31,342 bases of DNA from positions 1-31,342 of the IMG/VR virus record IMGVR_UViG_3300029319_000285; one strand, given 5' to 3'. The position numbers were made by a program, and so were the translations under genes. Below the pieces are notes generated by a model. That model was not told the DNA's origin, did no database searches, and worked only from the letters and a program-made list of their open reading frames with translations. How positions within the stretch are numbered: the stretch's first letter is position 1; each line of letters starts with the position of its first letter. This stretch comes from a virus. Positions 22,073 to 29,261 of this stretch are shown one piece after another.

Positions 22073-22947
22073 TAGTTTAAGTCGATGGGAAATCCTTCGA
22101 TTTTCACCGACGCTCCTTTCATAAAAAGTCTACCATCCGCGACTAAATCCATGTTACCTTTTGCATTGACATCAACATTTCCGTCAACAACAATAGTTGC
22201 ATTTTTAGCAACTGAAATACTTGTGTTTCCATCAATATCAATATTCACATCACCACGAACGTGTAAATCACTGTCACCAAAAATAACTGTATAATTGTCA
22301 CCGACAACCTTCAAAACTTTTGTGCCGTCTGGGTGAATCTCTTCAAAAGTTCCTGACCTGTGATATGTGTGAATTCTTTCAGATCCCGGTGTGTCATCAA
22401 ACTCTTGAATATGTCCAGACTCAGTTTCAAGAACTTTATTCATTGGATATGATGTGTTGTAAGGTGTGGATGGCTCGCTCAAAGAACTACTAGAACCCTC
22501 TCCGGCAGGCACAGACATTTCATCAATGTTGTCTCTTTTTTGCTCTACGATTGTTTTCTCTGTTTGACCGCGTGCCAGCCTATTGGTGTCTGGTTCATTT
22601 AAATGATCTGACTTTGGATAAAAACCACTTGGGTCTGAAAATCCACTCGTTGTGTTTGCAGCCTCTTGCGGTATGCCTGCAAGTGTTCCAAAGAAAACAG
22701 GGTACTGGCAATCTTCACCATCTCTAAAAAATCCAACAACCACAGTGCCGGGAACTGGACCCAAAGGGCTTGTGCCTACACCACTCATAGCCGCCGAGGT
22801 GATTGGTTGAACCGGAACTGCCCACGGTAAATCATCAGTCGGCAAATCTTGTTTGTTTTCCGTGTGGTAGCCAATACATCTAATTTTTACTCGACCCAAT
22901 TGTAGGGGATCGTTCCTATCTTCAACAACGCCTTCAAACCATTTCAT
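22072..22947 (-). CDS. gp5: Central spike protein (gp5-like) lacking the lysozyme domain
   Basis: A 291-aa protein; T4 gp5 is 575 aa. The N-terminal ~110 residues are an OB-fold: W-F-E-G-V-V-E-D-R-N-D-P-L-Q-L-G-R-V-K-I-R, then L-P-W-A-V-P and V-V-V-G-F-F-R-D-G. A polar linker follows (~115-190). The C-terminal ~100 residues carry the short periodic repeats of the triple beta-helix (V-N-I-D-I-D-G-N-T, V-D-V-N-A-K-G-N-M-D-L). There is no room for the T4 lysozyme domain that normally lies between them. It forms the needle that crosses the outer membrane together with gp27 and the PAAR tip. The start overlaps the gp27 stop by 4 bases (ATGA) and has GAGG 7 bases upstream. Confidence 0.9.
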   Translation of the reverse strand: MKWFEGVVEDRNDPLQLGRVKIRCIGYHTENKQDLPTDDLPWAVPVQPITSAAMSGVGTSPLGPVPGTVVVGFFRDGEDCQYPVFFGTLAGIPQEAANTTSGFSDPSGFYPKSDHLNEPDTNRLARGQTEKTIVEQKRDNIDEMSVPAGEGSSSSLSEPSTPYNTSYPMNKVLETESGHIQEFDDTPGSERIHTYHRSGTFEEIHPDGTKVLKVVGDNYTVIFGDSDLHVRGDVNIDIDGNTSISVAKNATIVVDGNVDVNAKGNMDLVADGRLFMKGASVKIEGFPIDLN

Positions 22948-24254
22948 TTTTCAAACCTCACTTCATTAGGTGCTGCTTTGCTTCTAAAATTACGAACACA
23001 AAGAACTGTTGTTTTCATCTCATCACTGCCTGTTTCTGGCAAGTAAAATCTATGAGTCAAACTCTTTACTAAGTATGTGCTTGTTAACTCTTCACTAAAT
23101 TCACCATTAGTGATATTGGTGCTTGCATCATTTTTTGGTAAGATGATCTCAATAGTTTGTCCTGCCTCGTATCGAGAGTCTCCTGCACATGTAAACTTTA
23201 ATGAACTATCATCGTGCGTGACGTAATTCATATTCGCAAATGGTTTTGTCGATGCCAAATCACCCTCATTTGACTCTTGGTTTTTAAAATTTTTCAAGGC
23301 TCTCGGACTGTAAGTTATATCAGACCGACCAGAATTTTCGTCACCCTCAGAGGCAATCACTGGATTAAATTTTTCACCCTTGTTGTTTGACACATATGAG
23401 TCACTAAAATAAGAGACATCTTTTTTACCAACTATTTTTGTTGTTGTGTCATAAGAATAGTTTGATGAATTCAACCCACCGCCATGAAGTTGCACAGGTC
23501 TATTAAATGCCTTATTGATTGATAAATCTTCAATCAAGTGAGTGTGTAAATTTAGATCGTCCATATCAAATCTATTTCTATCAGTCATCGTCATAATAAA
23601 ATAATTTATTGGCTCCTGTTCGTATAGATTTACAAGCGACTTGAAATGTAAGCCGCTAGTGGTTTCATAAAAAACATAACCCGCAGATGAGTTTGGCTGA
23701 TTTGAACTGGTGGAGTAACTTTTTTTACAAATGTCAGTCAACATTTCTGATGGACGTTTGTATGGAAACGCTATTTCAATATCTTGTGAAGTCTGATCAA
23801 TATCTTTCAAGTCCTGCTTATAATATTCTTTACAAATATCTTTCGCAATATTTGAGTATGTGCCTTTGAATGATTTGCTTCGCTTTGATAACATATCTGT
23901 GTAACCTGTGACAGATACAAGCCTGAATCGCATGACATCTTTGAGATTGTTTTTAACCTTATCGAGCATCGTAGACAATCTCAACGTGAGTGTTTTTTGC
24001 TTTGTGTCGAAAGGTGTCCTATATTTTATGCTAATAAGTTCTCTACCTAAAATAGAATACTTTTCCATAAATCCACTGCCGTCAACCATAGTGATTTGAC
24101 CCACTACAAAATTTGAAAAAATGTTTTCGGTGAATTCAAGATATGTGACCATTTGTTTGATAGGCACGACAGGACCGACCAGAGATTTGATTGATATGTC
24201 ATCAATCATAACCTCAAATCTACGAGAATAGAAATCATTACCTTGACCAGACAT
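22944..24254 (-). CDS. gp27: Baseplate hub protein (gp27-like)
   Basis: A 436-aa protein; T4 gp27 is 391 aa. gp27 forms the hub cylinder that holds the gp5 spike and starts the tail tube. The N-terminus (R-R-F-E-V-M-I-D-D, later L-E-F-T-E-N-I-F-S-N-F-V-V-G-Q-I-T-M-V-D-G) looks like the first tube-like barrel. The C-terminus has the R-Y-E-A-G-Q-T-I-E-I-I-L-P and S-T-Y-L-V-K-S-L-T-H-R-F pattern seen in gp27-like and VgrG N-terminal hub folds. Residues ~280-330 are polar and probably a loop. Its place right before gp5 agrees well. It starts 1 base after the gp53 stop and has no clear ribosome site. Confidence 0.78.
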   Translation of the reverse strand: MSGQGNDFYSRRFEVMIDDISIKSLVGPVVPIKQMVTYLEFTENIFSNFVVGQITMVDGSGFMEKYSILGRELISIKYRTPFDTKQKTLTLRLSTMLDKVKNNLKDVMRFRLVSVTGYTDMLSKRSKSFKGTYSNIAKDICKEYYKQDLKDIDQTSQDIEIAFPYKRPSEMLTDICKKSYSTSSNQPNSSAGYVFYETTSGLHFKSLVNLYEQEPINYFIMTMTDRNRFDMDDLNLHTHLIEDLSINKAFNRPVQLHGGGLNSSNYSYDTTTKIVGKKDVSYFSDSYVSNNKGEKFNPVIASEGDENSGRSDITYSPRALKNFKNQESNEGDLASTKPFANMNYVTHDDSSLKFTCAGDSRYEAGQTIEIILPKNDASTNITNGEFSEELTSTYLVKSLTHRFYLPETGSDEMKTTVLCVRNFRSKAAPNEVRFEK

Positions 24255-24255
24255 C

Positions 24256-25137
24256 TTACGCAGAGATCAAAGTCTCAAACTCCTCTATAACCTTTTGCAC
24301 GACAGATTTTTTTGGAATTCTAATTTTCATCCGAGATTCATTCAATCGTGTTTCGTACTGACGATTTGTAATTACATAAGAATTATCACCGTCAGTATAG
24401 TTTTGCAATAAACTTCCGTAGTATCCACTCCATTCAGGTTGAGTCCCATCTGCCTCCGGTGCAAATCTAAGAGGATCTAACATGATACCTACCTCTTTAT
24501 TTTCTACGGCTAACTCAAAGTGATGTAAAGCATCAAGAGCGTTGACAGCCCTAGTGACCTGTGATCTGTATTTTGTATCAAGGATGGTGCTTCTCCTTGC
24601 AATCACATCATCAACTTGAAACAAGGGTCCGACATGCTTAGATGTTTCTATTTTTGACAACTGATTATCAACTCTTTTTACAATGGCGTGTTGGGTTGTT
24701 GAGTTAAATTTTTCAACGCTCATAGATCCAATTTGCAAGTAATACCGGGTGCTGATCTTTTCTCCGGGTTTCAGTGCAGTGGTTTCATTTGTGAACATGG
24801 GAGTCTGTGATTCTCCAAGTGGCGACAAAAATAATGCTTGCCCCTCATACTTTTTATCTAAGAATTCACGGAAAGAGTTTCTGGACAAAGGGAATGAGTA
24901 AAAAGGATCAAAAGCCGTATTATACAGGATGATCACCCAGTGTAATTCTGGATCATTGTAAAACTTTGTTGCGAGTTTCTCCGGTGTATCACCATCCTTA
25001 TAATAATAGTTGTCAAAGGCAGACTCTTGTAAATAACTCTCTTTTGTAAATACAACTCTACGCAGAACATCAATTGCCTGTGATACAGTACCATCAGACT
25101 TATAAAAGTTAGTTAATGGAAAATCTTTAAAATACAT
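24256..25137 (-). CDS. gp53: Baseplate wedge protein (gp53-like)
   Basis: A 293-aa protein, longer than T4 gp53 (196 aa). gp53 clamps gp6, gp7 and gp25 in the wedge next to the hub. A LysM-like segment lies at residues ~46-73 (Y-K-D-G-D-T-P-E-K-L-A-T-K-F-Y, then P-E-L-H-W-V-I-I-L-Y-N), followed by D-P-F-Y-S-F-P-L-S; both match the T4 gp53 pattern. The C-terminal ~100 residues are extra compared with T4. The ATG overlaps the gp48 stop as TAATG. Confidence 0.88.
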   Translation of the reverse strand: MYFKDFPLTNFYKSDGTVSQAIDVLRRVVFTKESYLQESAFDNYYYKDGDTPEKLATKFYNDPELHWVIILYNTAFDPFYSFPLSRNSFREFLDKKYEGQALFLSPLGESQTPMFTNETTALKPGEKISTRYYLQIGSMSVEKFNSTTQHAIVKRVDNQLSKIETSKHVGPLFQVDDVIARRSTILDTKYRSQVTRAVNALDALHHFELAVENKEVGIMLDPLRFAPEADGTQPEWSGYYGSLLQNYTDGDNSYVITNRQYETRLNESRMKIRIPKKSVVQKVIEEFETLISA

Positions 25138-26720
25138 TAGAACCCCGCTTGAATAAGTTGTCTGTTTAGCAAGAGTGCCTGATCAAACTCAACCGAAAGA
25201 TTTACCTCGGTCGGTGTCCCATCCATAAAAAAGGATGATCTATCATTTGGTGTATAATCAACATTAACGGCGGTGCAAAACGCTCGACCGATTTTTGGCA
25301 TTTTCAAATTTGTCACGAATTGTCGTGAGTTTAAATCTTTGAATAAGAAATCAATTTCAAACTCATGTGGTGAAAGTAACAAAGCCCCCGATGCGGATAC
25401 CTCTGGTAACATGTGGAACCTAAATGCCTCGATAATATTCAACATGATAAGTGATTCTTGTGACGATCTGGGTGCAAACTTAAAATCAAATTTGAATGTT
25501 TTTCTGGTAACATCTTTGAACAAGGATTCGTTTCTAGGATTTTCCACAACCCCCACCGTTGCAGAGAAAAAGTTGTTCAGATCACTATCCCCAACACCGG
25601 GAATAAATTCACCAAGAGCCTTTGAAACCTGACTGATTCCTAAAAGTTTAGCCTTATCACCAGCGGCGGCGAAGTTTCCCGCGAACGCCTCATTGATCGC
25701 ATTGAACGCACCAGCACTTGCCTCTGTGTAATTGACCTTATCATTAAATGATAAAGTGCTTGGCATATAAAGAATTATTTGCTCATTTAACTCTTCGTCT
25801 GCTTTTGACAAACGAAGGTCTGATGCAACTCTATCTCTAAATTTAATTAACTGGTCATCGGATAAACCCGCTCCGCCCAACACACCACCGGCTGCACCCG
25901 CAACGCCAGATCCCTGTCCGAAGTTTCCAAATGTTGCTCTGCGAAGTCTACTTTCGTTAGGTCCGGCTTGTGCTGGCGTGTCATCGTTTACACCACCTAA
26001 ATTTGGAACCAGCCCGCTGGGATTTTCCACGACGTTTGACCCAAAGCCACCCGATACAGTGAACCCGCCTGTAAGGTTATCCTCCGCGTCCGTGAATCCA
26101 ACGTCAAGAACCCTGTTACCAAATACTCCAAATCCAGATTCTCCCTCAGCAGCCTTTCTTGTGCGTGCGGATAACTTTTGACTTTTACGTTTGAATACTT
26201 TGAATTTGATAGCGGAGGTTTGTCTATTTTGAAAGGTTAGTTCTCCCAAGTCCTCTGGGTAAATTAAATTATTACCACCCAAGAAGGGATATTTGTCATT
26301 ATTTCTTGCCTTGCTTCTCTCATCGAAATATGAGTCCGCTCCAACATTGATACCTTTGTCGGTCAATGCACCAAGTTCACCTAAAAGTGTTGACTCCTCA
26401 CTTTCAGCATCGTTTATATCGCCTGCTCCGGGTGTCGGCAATAGACCTGACTGATTTGGGATTTCCCCAGCACCCGCACCCGGTATCCCCTGCGGTTGTG
26501 GTGCAAGAGGATTTCCAAAAGGCGAAACACCAGAGGGTGCTTCACCCTCAAAGAATTCTTGATATGAACCATCTGTGATACTAGATCCGGGTGGGACTGT
26601 AACAACCGCTGGATCAGGTAAACTGGTCGAATCGTCAAATTCAAATTCAAGTTCCTTGGAAACAGGCTCCGGTGCGGCGGGTGGTTTTCCGAAGTTAAGG
26701 GTTTCGTCTGAAATTGGCAT
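25137..26720 (-). CDS. gp48: Baseplate tail tube cap (gp48-like) with long N-terminal extension
   Basis: A 527-aa protein from the ATG at 26720, which has AGGAG 7 bases upstream. An in-frame ATG at 26822 would run through the divergent gap into gp4 and is rejected. The C-terminal half (~280-527) carries the conserved part: D-F-K-F-A-P-R-S-S-Q-E, then I-I-E-A-F-R-F-H-M-L-P-E-V, L-L-S-P-H-E-F-E-I-D-F, and a V-N-L-S-V-E-F-D-Q end. I associate this with gp48, which caps the hub and nucleates the tube. The first ~130 residues are Pro/Gly/Glu-rich and look disordered; T4 gp48 is only 364 aa. A swap of the gp48 and gp54 labels is possible. Confidence 0.75.
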   Translation of the reverse strand: MPISDETLNFGKPPAAPEPVSKELEFEFDDSTSLPDPAVVTVPPGSSITDGSYQEFFEGEAPSGVSPFGNPLAPQPQGIPGAGAGEIPNQSGLLPTPGAGDINDAESEESTLLGELGALTDKGINVGADSYFDERSKARNNDKYPFLGGNNLIYPEDLGELTFQNRQTSAIKFKVFKRKSQKLSARTRKAAEGESGFGVFGNRVLDVGFTDAEDNLTGGFTVSGGFGSNVVENPSGLVPNLGGVNDDTPAQAGPNESRLRRATFGNFGQGSGVAGAAGGVLGGAGLSDDQLIKFRDRVASDLRLSKADEELNEQIILYMPSTLSFNDKVNYTEASAGAFNAINEAFAGNFAAAGDKAKLLGISQVSKALGEFIPGVGDSDLNNFFSATVGVVENPRNESLFKDVTRKTFKFDFKFAPRSSQESLIMLNIIEAFRFHMLPEVSASGALLLSPHEFEIDFLFKDLNSRQFVTNLKMPKIGRAFCTAVNVDYTPNDRSSFFMDGTPTEVNLSVEFDQALLLNRQLIQAGF

Positions 26721-26743
26721 GTTTACTCCTACATATACTATGT
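26721..26743. promoter_or_regulatory. Divergent intergenic region with small inverted repeat
   Basis: Only 23 bases separate the starts of gp48 (minus) and gp4 (plus), the one divergent junction in the window. It holds an inverted repeat ACATA-TAC-TATGT (26731-26743), a TATACT box on the plus strand (26734-26739), and, on the minus strand, the AGGAG ribosome site of gp48. gp4 has no Shine-Dalgarno. Promoters for both directions must lie here or inside the opposite gene starts. Whether the inverted repeat binds a regulator is unknown. Confidence 0.45.
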
Positions 26744-27178
26744 ATGGCGTATAGTGGAAAGTATCAGCCAAAGAACCCTTCAAAATACATCGGCGACCCA
26801 ACAAAAATTCAATACAGATCACTGTGGGAAAGAAAATGTATGATGAAGTTTGATGAGAACCCTAACATCATACGTTGGGCTTCGGAGGAAGTTGCAATCC
26901 CATACGTTTCACCTGTTGATGGAAAAAGACACAGATATTACCCTGATTTTATAGTTGAGTTGAAAAACAAAAAGGGGGACATCGAAACACTGATGATCGA
27001 GGTCAAGCCCCTAAAACAAACCAAACCTCCTAAGAAACCAAAAAGAATGACAAAGCGATTTATCTCAGAGGCAAAAACATTTAGCGTCAACATGGCAAAG
27101 TGGGACGCTGCCAAACAAGTATGTGATAAAAAGGGTTGGGAATTCAGGCTTCTAACGGAGAAAGAAATCTATGGCTGA
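26744..27178 (+). CDS. gp4: Head completion nuclease (gp4-like)
   Basis: A 144-aa protein from the ATG at 26744; T4 gp4 is about 150 aa. gp4 acts on filled heads before tail joining and looks like a PD-(D/E)xK nuclease. The N-terminus M-A-Y-S-G-K-Y-Q-P-K-N-P and the R-S-L-W-E-R-K-C and R-W-A-S-E-E-V-A-I-P-Y segments are strong family matches. The likely catalytic residues are Asp68 (Y-P-D-F) and Glu86/Lys88 (I-E-V-K), with Glu48 or Glu49 further upstream. An in-frame ATG ten codons earlier lies within the gp48 coding start and lacks the family N-terminus, so it is not used. The end overlaps the next gene by 8 bases. Confidence 0.93.
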   Translation: MAYSGKYQPKNPSKYIGDPTKIQYRSLWERKCMMKFDENPNIIRWASEEVAIPYVSPVDGKRHRYYPDFIVELKNKKGDIETLMIEVKPLKQTKPPKKPKRMTKRFISEAKTFSVNMAKWDAAKQVCDKKGWEFRLLTEKEIYG

Positions 27179-27758
27179 TAATTTTTCATTCCTTTCGGGC
27201 AAGGTAAATCAAATTTTACTAGAATCAAAAGACCTTACCCTGACACAAAATACTGTCAGAACCATAAGACCAAACTCAATCCCAAAGAATGTCTTAGGCG
27301 AGGGCAGGATGTTCATGTTCAAATACATCAACCCCAAAACCCGTGATGAGTTGAGATACTTTCACATGTTTCCCGTGGTATACACTCTGAGTGTGCAGCC
27401 CGGATATATCACTGGTATCAACTTTTTTTATCTACCAAGACGATTCAGACCATTTTTACTAAATTTCCTAATGAAGCGGATGTCTGGGGGGCAAGACTTT
27501 CCACGTTCATTTATGAGATATGACATAGTAAATTCACTGAGAAGATATCGCTCTCTGATGGCTCCTGCGATCAAAAAGTATGACATGGACAGGATGGGAT
27601 CAATGGCTATTGAATTTGACAGTAGTGTATGGAGTGAAATAACCAGCGGAGATTCAGCAGAGTTATTAGAGTCACTTTGGCTCAAATCATCAAAATCAAT
27701 TGTATACAAAGATACCATCATCAAAATTATTAAAAGTTACCTAGATACTAGCAGATGA
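27171..27758 (+). CDS. Unrecognised tail-region protein, 195 aa
   Basis: I do not recognise this protein with a firm name. It has a F-M-F-K-Y-I-N-P-K-T-R-D-E-L-R-Y-F segment near residues 50-66, a G-I-N-F-F-Y-L-P-R-R-F-R-P-F motif near 85-98, and a basic helical second half (R-R-Y-R-S-L-M, I-K-K-Y-D-M-D-R). I think similar proteins occur beside gp4 in marine T4-like phages. Overlaps on both sides (8 bases with gp4, ATGA with the next gene) tie it to head completion or tail-tube start. A GGAG lies 10 bases before the ATG. It shows no membrane span or signal. A tail-completion role is only a guess from position. Confidence 0.8.
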   Translation: MADNFSFLSGKVNQILLESKDLTLTQNTVRTIRPNSIPKNVLGEGRMFMFKYINPKTRDELRYFHMFPVVYTLSVQPGYITGINFFYLPRRFRPFLLNFLMKRMSGGQDFPRSFMRYDIVNSLRRYRSLMAPAIKKYDMDRMGSMAIEFDSSVWSEITSGDSAELLESLWLKSSKSIVYKDTIIKIIKSYLDTSR

Positions 27759-28369
27759 GTAATTTTTCTTTTGGCAGTCTGAATATCGAAGCGTTTAAAC
27801 GCTCAATCTCGAACTTTGGTTATCAAAGATCGGATCGCTATAACGTGTATTTTTCAAAAGTTTCTGCATCTTTGAAACGATCAATTCTATACGCAGGGGT
27901 ATCAGAATTAGAGTTTCAAACACAGTTAAATGATCGTCTACAATCAATAAAATTACCAGAGCAAAGTTTAGCCACAAACACCATCAAGGTATCTGGCGTT
28001 GACTATGAACATCCCTATCAAACAAATTATGAGGGTGACATTGAAATGACCTTTTTGCTTGACAAAACCGCTTTTCTAAGAAGAGTGTTCAATAACTGGT
28101 TAAACGATATCCATCTTGGACGAAGCGGAGCGTTTCGTTATAAGACAGATTACGCTTGTAATATTATCATTGAATTGACTAACCAACAAGGCACACCACA
28201 AAGTGGCTGTTTGGTTTTTGATGTTTTTCCTAAAACTGTCTCAGCATTTTCTACTGATGGAGAATCAACGAAACTGGTTGAGCAGACCGTTACGTTCTCA
28301 TATAAAAATTATGTAAATGGATTCACTAGATTCTCTGACCCTGATATTTTTGGACCACCCGCTATTTGA
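27755..28369 (+). CDS. gp54: Tail-tube-fold protein, probably tube initiator (gp54-like)
   Basis: A 204-aa protein of the gp19/gp54 tail-tube type. Residues ~65-115 read L-P-E-Q-S-L-A-T-N-T-I-K-V-S-G-V-D-Y-E-H-P-Y, then G-D-I-E-M-T-F-L-L-D-K and F-N-N-W-L-N, a pattern close to T4 gp19 (tube monomer), to which gp54 is related. The real gp19 is expected beyond gp17 and gp18, outside this window. With gp26 and a tape measure next to it, tube initiator gp54 is the best reading. T4 gp54 is longer (about 320 aa), so a tube paralogue is the alternative. The start overlaps the previous stop as ATGA. Confidence 0.65.
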   Translation: MSNFSFGSLNIEAFKRSISNFGYQRSDRYNVYFSKVSASLKRSILYAGVSELEFQTQLNDRLQSIKLPEQSLATNTIKVSGVDYEHPYQTNYEGDIEMTFLLDKTAFLRRVFNNWLNDIHLGRSGAFRYKTDYACNIIIELTNQQGTPQSGCLVFDVFPKTVSAFSTDGESTKLVEQTVTFSYKNYVNGFTRFSDPDIFGPPAI

Positions 28370-28383
28370 TGAAAGGATTATGA

Positions 28384-29079
28384 ATGGCTTTACCAATCTT
28401 AAATACACCAGAATATGAAACAATGTTGCCATCCGGCATCTCTGTGGTTTACAGACCTTTCCTTGTCAAAGAGGAAAAAATTATGCTTACAATTAAAGAG
28501 TCTAAAAACCCAAAAGAAATTTTGAAGTGCATGTATAATGTGGTCAAAAACTGTCTTATTAGTGGGGCGGATGCAAAAGACTTAGGTTATAACGACGTTG
28601 AGCATCTTTTCATCCTGATGAGAAGTAGATCAGTCGGTGAGGCTGTTGAAATTAAACACGTTTGCGAGCATTGCGGTAAAGAGTTCCCCCTGTCTTTTGA
28701 TATTTCAAACGTGGGACTTAATAAAGAATATCCTAAAACAAACACTGTGATGCTCAATGAAACAGTTGGCGTTACAGTAAAGCCCATCTCCATTGTAGGG
28801 ATGTCGCAAGTAATTACAAAGATTGAATCAGATCCACTTGAAGTGATTAATTATGTTATTGAGACTGTTTACACTGAGGAGTCTGTTACAAAATTTGATG
28901 GACTTTCCGAGGATGAAAAAAGACAATTCTTGGAGTCTTTGTCTTTGGTGCATGTGAAAAAAATCATGTCTAAGTTTGAAGAGTATCCAAGATGCTGCAT
29001 TCGCGCACAGAGCGTGTGTCCACATTGTGGTGGAACGAACGAAATCTTGGTGGAGGGCATTGAGAATTTTTTTACCTAA
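28384..29079 (+). CDS. gp26: Baseplate hub / tail assembly protein (gp26-like)
   Basis: A 231-aa protein; T4 gp26 is 208 aa. The N-terminus (M-A-L-P-I-L-N-T-P-E-Y-E, then Y-R-P-F-L-V-K-E-E-K) is a strong match to gp26, which takes part in hub assembly. Two CxxC pairs, Cys94/Cys97 (C-E-H-C) and Cys212/Cys215 (C-P-H-C), could form one zinc site from distant parts of the chain. AAGGA lies 6-7 bases before the ATG. The gene ends in a run of seven T followed by ACC and the TAA stop, which would allow a -1 slip into the next ORF. Its place just before the tape measure suggests a chaperone role. Confidence 0.88.
   Translation: MALPILNTPEYETMLPSGISVVYRPFLVKEEKIMLTIKESKNPKEILKCMYNVVKNCLISGADAKDLGYNDVEHLFILMRSRSVGEAVEIKHVCEHCGKEFPLSFDISNVGLNKEYPKTNTVMLNETVGVTVKPISIVGMSQVITKIESDPLEVINYVIETVYTEESVTKFDGLSEDEKRQFLESLSLVHVKKIMSKFEEYPRCCIRAQSVCPHCGGTNEILVEGIENFFT
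29067..29073 (+). promoter_or_regulatory. Candidate -1 ribosomal frameshift site (T7)
   Basis: Seven T in the frame T-TTT-TTT (AAT TTT TTT ACC TAA in gp26) fit the slippery pattern X-XXY-YYZ. A -1 slip here continues TAC CTA AGC ATG..., entering the frame of the ORF at 29082 with no stop between. The fused product would be 292 aa. A GGAGGG lies about 10 bases upstream of the run (29052-29057), where an internal Shine-Dalgarno is known to stimulate -1 frameshifting in bacteria. Confidence 0.6.
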
Positions 29080-29081
29080 GC

Positions 29082-29261
29082 ATGGCACATGATTCACTTC
29101 AAGGACACATTCATACGAATTATCACTTGATGTTTAATGTGGGACTGAATCTGGACACGATTGAAAGAATGATGCCGTGGGAAAGACAAATTTATGTGAA
29201 TCTTTATATCAAGGAACAGCAGAAAAAGAAAGAAGAATATGAAAGGCACAAGTTGAAGTAA
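29082..29261 (+). CDS. Small tail-assembly ORF, probably the frameshifted extension of gp26
   Basis: A 59-codon ORF from the ATG at 29082, which lies 2 bases after the gp26 stop in the -1 frame. It ends exactly where the tape-measure gene starts (TAA then ATG). The product is helical, with E-R-M-M-P-W-E-R-Q-I-Y-V at residues 28-39 and a charged Lys/Glu tail. A short helical segment with a P-W-E-R or P-F-E-R phrase, placed right before the tape measure, recalls the T part of tail chaperones as I remember them. No Shine-Dalgarno is within reach of the ATG, so either coupling or, more likely, a frameshift from gp26 makes it. It is too short for most gene callers to keep. Confidence 0.7.
   Translation: MAHDSLQGHIHTNYHLMFNVGLNLDTIERMMPWERQIYVNLYIKEQQKKKEEYERHKLK

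Noticed and set aside
26714-26743. Ten-codon N-terminal extension of gp4
   Set aside because: The family N-terminus is M-A-Y-S-G-K, which starts at 26744; the extension would overlap the gp48 start.
26721-26822. N-terminal extension of gp48 to an ATG at 26822
   Set aside because: It would run through the divergent gap into gp4. The ATG at 26720 has a good AGGAG.
28828-29097. 89-codon minus-strand ORF across the gp26 end
   Set aside because: It is antisense to gp26 and the frameshift region, with no ribosome site and no neighbour on that strand.
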